NCBI RefSeq assembly: GCF_010998615.1
Contig: NZ_JAAEAH010000005.1
Span: forward strand, 62,001 to 126,000
From: Myxococcus sp. CA023
GTDB taxonomy: Bacteria; Myxococcota; Myxococcia; Myxococcales; Myxococcaceae
Length of the DNA stretch: 64,000 nt
Direction of reading: 5' to 3'
In this document: in pieces, positions 61,699 to 64,000 of the stretch
How the letters are laid out: every line of letters begins with the position of its first letter
Position numbering within the stretch: position 1 is the stretch's first letter
Program-made: the position numbers and the translations under genes
The notes under the pieces: generated by a model
Told to the model about the DNA's origin: nothing
The model's input: the letters and a program-made list of their open reading frames with translations, nothing else
The model's database searches: none

Positions 61699-62598
61699 TC
61701 AAGGCAGGCAGAGCAACTGGTACCGCTGGGTGTCGTGCTGCTTCACTTCGCGCAGGTCGACACGGCACGCCTGTTCAATGTCCCCGAAAGGCGACACCCG
61801 ACCCCACAGACGGCGCAGGTGGCTCTGCTTCGCCTTGAAGTCGTCGGGGGACACGTAGGCGCGGATGTTCTTGTAGTGACCTTCCAGCACCTCGCAGACG
61901 CGGCGAGGGTCGGCTCGCGCATACTCACCCCGTCCGTGGACCTCGATGTAGAGGATGGGCTTGTCCGGACGTTCGAGCGTGGCCCGCATGCCGTCCAGCA
62001 CGTCCAGCTCGAAGCCCTCCACGTCGACCTTCACGAAGTCCACGTGTGACAGGCCTTGCTTCTGGACGAAGCCGTCCACGGTGACGACCGGGACGGTGAT
62101 GCCCTCCGCGCCCTCTTCGGGAACGTGTCCGTTGAGGCCCGTGGCGAAGGTGATGACGCCTTCCTGCGAGCCCACCGCCGCCTGGATGGCCTGGCAGTTG
62201 CGCAGGTGGTTGTTCCGGAAGTTGGCGTCCAGCTCCGCGTAGTTCTCCGGCTCGGGCTCGAAGCTGAAGAGCTGTCCCAGCGGGCCGATGCGGCTGCGCA
62301 GGTACATGGACAGGTAGCCGATGTTGGCCCCCACGTCGAAGGCCACCATGCCCGGCCGCAGATGGGGGGCGATGAGCGGGAGGTCCGACAGGAAGTCGTT
62401 GCCCTGCAGGTACAGCAGCATGTGCGTCGTGCTGCGGTGGGCCTTCAATGTCAGGTCATAGCCGAACAGCCTGCGCTGGACCTCGAGCGGCTGCTGACCG
62501 TTCAGCTCCAGCAGCAGCCGCGCCGTGCGCAGCTGGCTGAAGGGGACGAACGTGTGGGCGAGTTGGGCGGCTCGGAGCGCAGGGTCGATAGGACGCAT
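61699..62598 (-). CDS. FkbM-family SAM-dependent methyltransferase
   Basis: 299 residues. MVAFDVGANIGYLSMYLRSRIGPLG is SAM motif I; FSFEPEPENYAELDANFRNNHL and VDFVKVDVEGFELDVLDGMRATLE are the family's other blocks. FkbM enzymes O-methylate sugars, polyketides or related compounds. There is no cluster of such genes here, so the substrate is unknown. Its promoter probably lies in the 149-base divergent gap with the acyltransferase. It is downstream of, but not coupled to, the pentose phosphate operon. Confidence 0.9.
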   Translation of the reverse strand: MRPIDPALRAAQLAHTFVPFSQLRTARLLLELNGQQPLEVQRRLFGYDLTLKAHRSTTHMLLYLQGNDFLSDLPLIAPHLRPGMVAFDVGANIGYLSMYLRSRIGPLGQLFSFEPEPENYAELDANFRNNHLRNCQAIQAAVGSQEGVITFATGLNGHVPEEGAEGITVPVVTVDGFVQKQGLSHVDFVKVDVEGFELDVLDGMRATLERPDKPILYIEVHGRGEYARADPRRVCEVLEGHYKNIRAYVSPDDFKAKQSHLRRLWGRVSPFGDIEQACRVDLREVKQHDTQRYQLLCLP

Positions 62599-62747
62599 GG
62601 GGGCGCTCCCGTCTTTATGGCAGCGGCAGGTCCACGGGCAAGGAACGGCGGATTGCCCTTGGGGGCAGTTCCCATGGCGCCCTCCAGGCCGGCTGTCTGG
62701 GTGGGAGGGGAGCGGCCGTGGGAAGGAAGGCCTGTCAGGAGAGGGGC

Positions 62748-63512
62748 ATGGGATGGGCCCGAAGGTGGTATGCCTGGGGCCTCGCCATGAAGTACGCCGT
62801 TACGCTCTGGTTCTGGGTCGTCTTCCTGCTCACCGCCCCGGTGCTGTTCACCCTGGGCGCGCTGCTGCTCGTCGTCACGTACCCGTTCGACCGGGACCGG
62901 CGGCTCTTGCACTCACTGGTCTGTCGTTGGTGCTACGGCCTGTGGCTGCACGCGTCCCCGGGCTGGCGCACGCGAATCGAAGGCCGTGAGCTCATTCCTC
63001 CTGGGCCCTGTGTGATGGTGGTCAACCACCAGTCCGCGGCGGACATCCTCGCTGTCATGGGCCTGTTCCATCCCTACAAGTTCGTGGCGAAGGCGTCGCT
63101 GTTCTCGCTGCCGCTGGTGGGGTGGATGATGACGCTGCTGGCCTACGTGCCCATCGTCCGGGGCTCGTCCACCGCCATGAACCAGCTCCTGGACCCGTGC
63201 CGGCGCTGGCTCCGCCGTGGCATGCCGGTGCTCATCTTCCCGGAGGGGACGTACTCCAAGGGCGGGCAGTTGCTGCCCTTCAAGCGGGGTGCCTTCCAAC
63301 TCGCGCTGGAGGAGCATGTGCCGGTGGTGCCCGTGGTGGTGGAAGGCACGCCAGGGCTGCTGGACGGAGACGGCCCCTGGATGAGTCCCACCGCCTCCAT
63401 CCGCGTGCGCGTGCTTCCCGCGCTGCCGCCGGAGTCCTTCGGTCCGGACTCACAGGAGTTGGCCACGCAGGTTCGCACGCTGTTCGAGCAGACGTTGGCG
63501 AAGACGGGCTGA
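62748..63512 (+). CDS. 1-Acyl-sn-glycerol-3-phosphate acyltransferase (PlsC family)
   Basis: 254 residues. A hydrophobic N-terminal segment (YAVTLWFWVVFLLTAPVLFTLGALLLVVT) anchors it to the membrane. The HxxxxD box is VVNHQSAADILAV, FVAKASLFSLPLVGWMM follows, and FPEGTYSKGG is the phosphate-binding motif, with PVVVEGT after it. This is the standard order of PlsC enzymes that make phosphatidic acid. ATG 62748 has GGAGAGGGG directly upstream. It is distinct from the acyltransferase in the carotenoid operon. Confidence 0.9.
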   Translation: MGWARRWYAWGLAMKYAVTLWFWVVFLLTAPVLFTLGALLLVVTYPFDRDRRLLHSLVCRWCYGLWLHASPGWRTRIEGRELIPPGPCVMVVNHQSAADILAVMGLFHPYKFVAKASLFSLPLVGWMMTLLAYVPIVRGSSTAMNQLLDPCRRWLRRGMPVLIFPEGTYSKGGQLLPFKRGAFQLALEEHVPVVPVVVEGTPGLLDGDGPWMSPTASIRVRVLPALPPESFGPDSQELATQVRTLFEQTLAKTG

Positions 63513-63688
63513 GTGTCCCCGCGCACGCGCCTGTCCACGGTCAGGCCCACCCTGGTGCAAAACAATGGGGGGGCGGAAACACTGACACAACCCAATACAG
63601 GATGGGGGCGCCCTCGCGAACGTCTCAGGCGTGCTGAGGGGCACATTGCGCGGGGGAGGGCAGCGCGAGTGCGCTATCCTCAACATAC

Positions 63689-64000
63689 ATGCGCTCTACT
63701 TTGATGTTACTTGGGTTGTTAGGGCTGTCTTCGCCCGCATGGGCCGCGGTGCCCTCCGGCTTCGTGGAGACGCCCTTCACCTCCAATACCCTCACGCAGG
63801 CCACGGGGATGGCATGGGCGCCGGACGGTTCAGGCCGCCTGTTCATCACCCTCAAGACGGGCGAAATCCGGGTGGTGTCGCTGAAGGACGGCCAGCCTGA
63901 AACACAGTCGGGGAACAGCACGCTGGTGACGCAGGTGTTCGCGACGGAGGAGGACGTCTACACCGGCAGCGAGTGCGGCCTCATCGGTATCGCGTTCGAC
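63689..64000 (+). CDS. Secreted glucose/sorbosone dehydrogenase-like protein (partial)
   Basis: The frame is open from ATG 63689 to the window end (104 residues). It has a signal peptide (MRSTLMLLGLLGLSSPAWA), then TNTLTQATGMAWAPDGSGRLFITLKTGEIRVV-type blade sequence and SECGLIGIAFD. This fits the soluble PQQ-dependent glucose/sorbosone dehydrogenase propeller family. The 176-base gap before it is lower in GC around 63670-63720 and probably holds its promoter. The rest of the protein is outside the window. Confidence 0.72.
   Translation, partial: MRSTLMLLGLLGLSSPAWAAVPSGFVETPFTSNTLTQATGMAWAPDGSGRLFITLKTGEIRVVSLKDGQPETQSGNSTLVTQVFATEEDVYTGSECGLIGIAFD

Noticed and set aside
63450..63921. Minus-strand ORFs at the window end
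   Set aside because: They are antisense to the PlsC gene end and to the better-supported secreted dehydrogenase start at 63689.

Overview
The window is a very GC-rich (about 70%), densely coding chromosomal segment from a myxobacterium, most likely a Myxococcus close to M. xanthus. The main evidence is the end of the carotenogenic carB-type operon, with a split lycopene cyclase (crtYc, crtYd) followed by the MerR/B12-domain regulator pair carA and carH. Many Ser/Thr kinases, soluble and hybrid histidine kinases, sigma-54 activator wiring and a MYXO-CTERM protein fit the same group. No rRNA, tRNA, CRISPR array, IS element or prophage was seen.

Layout. (1) 1-4662: carotenoid operon tail. It runs carotenoid hydratase (partial), glycosyltransferase, crtYc, crtYd, acyltransferase, carA, carH, and is largely coupled by 4-base ATGA-type overlaps. 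(2) 4664-9800: a decayed gene fragment, a lipoprotein, an APC permease and glutamine synthetase. (3) 9801-20645: tryptophan/kynurenine degradation by the 2-aminomuconate route. A minus-strand operon carries 2-aminomuconate semialdehyde dehydrogenase, a RidA-type deaminase, 3-hydroxyanthranilate dioxygenase, ACMS decarboxylase, kynureninase, kynurenine monooxygenase and an atypical SDR. A plus-strand HGGxW hydrolase (candidate kynurenine formamidase) and a 2-oxo-3-hexenedioate decarboxylase flank it. (4) 20655-35003: an FAD protein, a cysteine-dioxygenase-like cupin, signalling kinases, an OPT transporter and a secreted protein with NGLST repeats. (5) 35097-41798: an HtrA protease, a single-domain response regulator, glutaminyl cyclase and an NtrC-type regulator/histidine kinase pair. 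Two promoter regions share a GGGGCA-N3-TGCCCC palindrome spaced 20 bp apart, with matching sigma-54 promoters. (6) 41809-48080: two DUF4139 envelope proteins, one with an unusual inserted domain, a YdjM-like protein, a MarR regulator with its palindrome, and a secreted polysaccharide-lyase-like protein. (7) 48532-54730: a membrane TPR-CHAT putative protease and, nearby, an ECF sigma factor with a zinc-finger anti-sigma protein. The anti-sigma protein's TPR half is a clear paralogue of the CHAT protein. Between them lie a JmjC-type oxygenase and a small terminated ORF. (8) 54911-64000: an acyl-CoA ligase, an acyl-CoA-dehydrogenase-like protein, the zwf-pgl-gnd pentose phosphate operon, an FkbM methyltransferase, an acyltransferase and the start of a glucose/sorbosone dehydrogenase.

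The most promising items for follow-up are the sigma-54 palindrome regulon joining htrA, a lone receiver protein and the two-component pair; the sigma/anti-sigma-TPR and TPR-CHAT paralogue pair; and the DUF4139 protein carrying a carboxypeptidase-regulatory plus plug-like insert. All family names come from reading motifs in the translated sequence; no database search was run.
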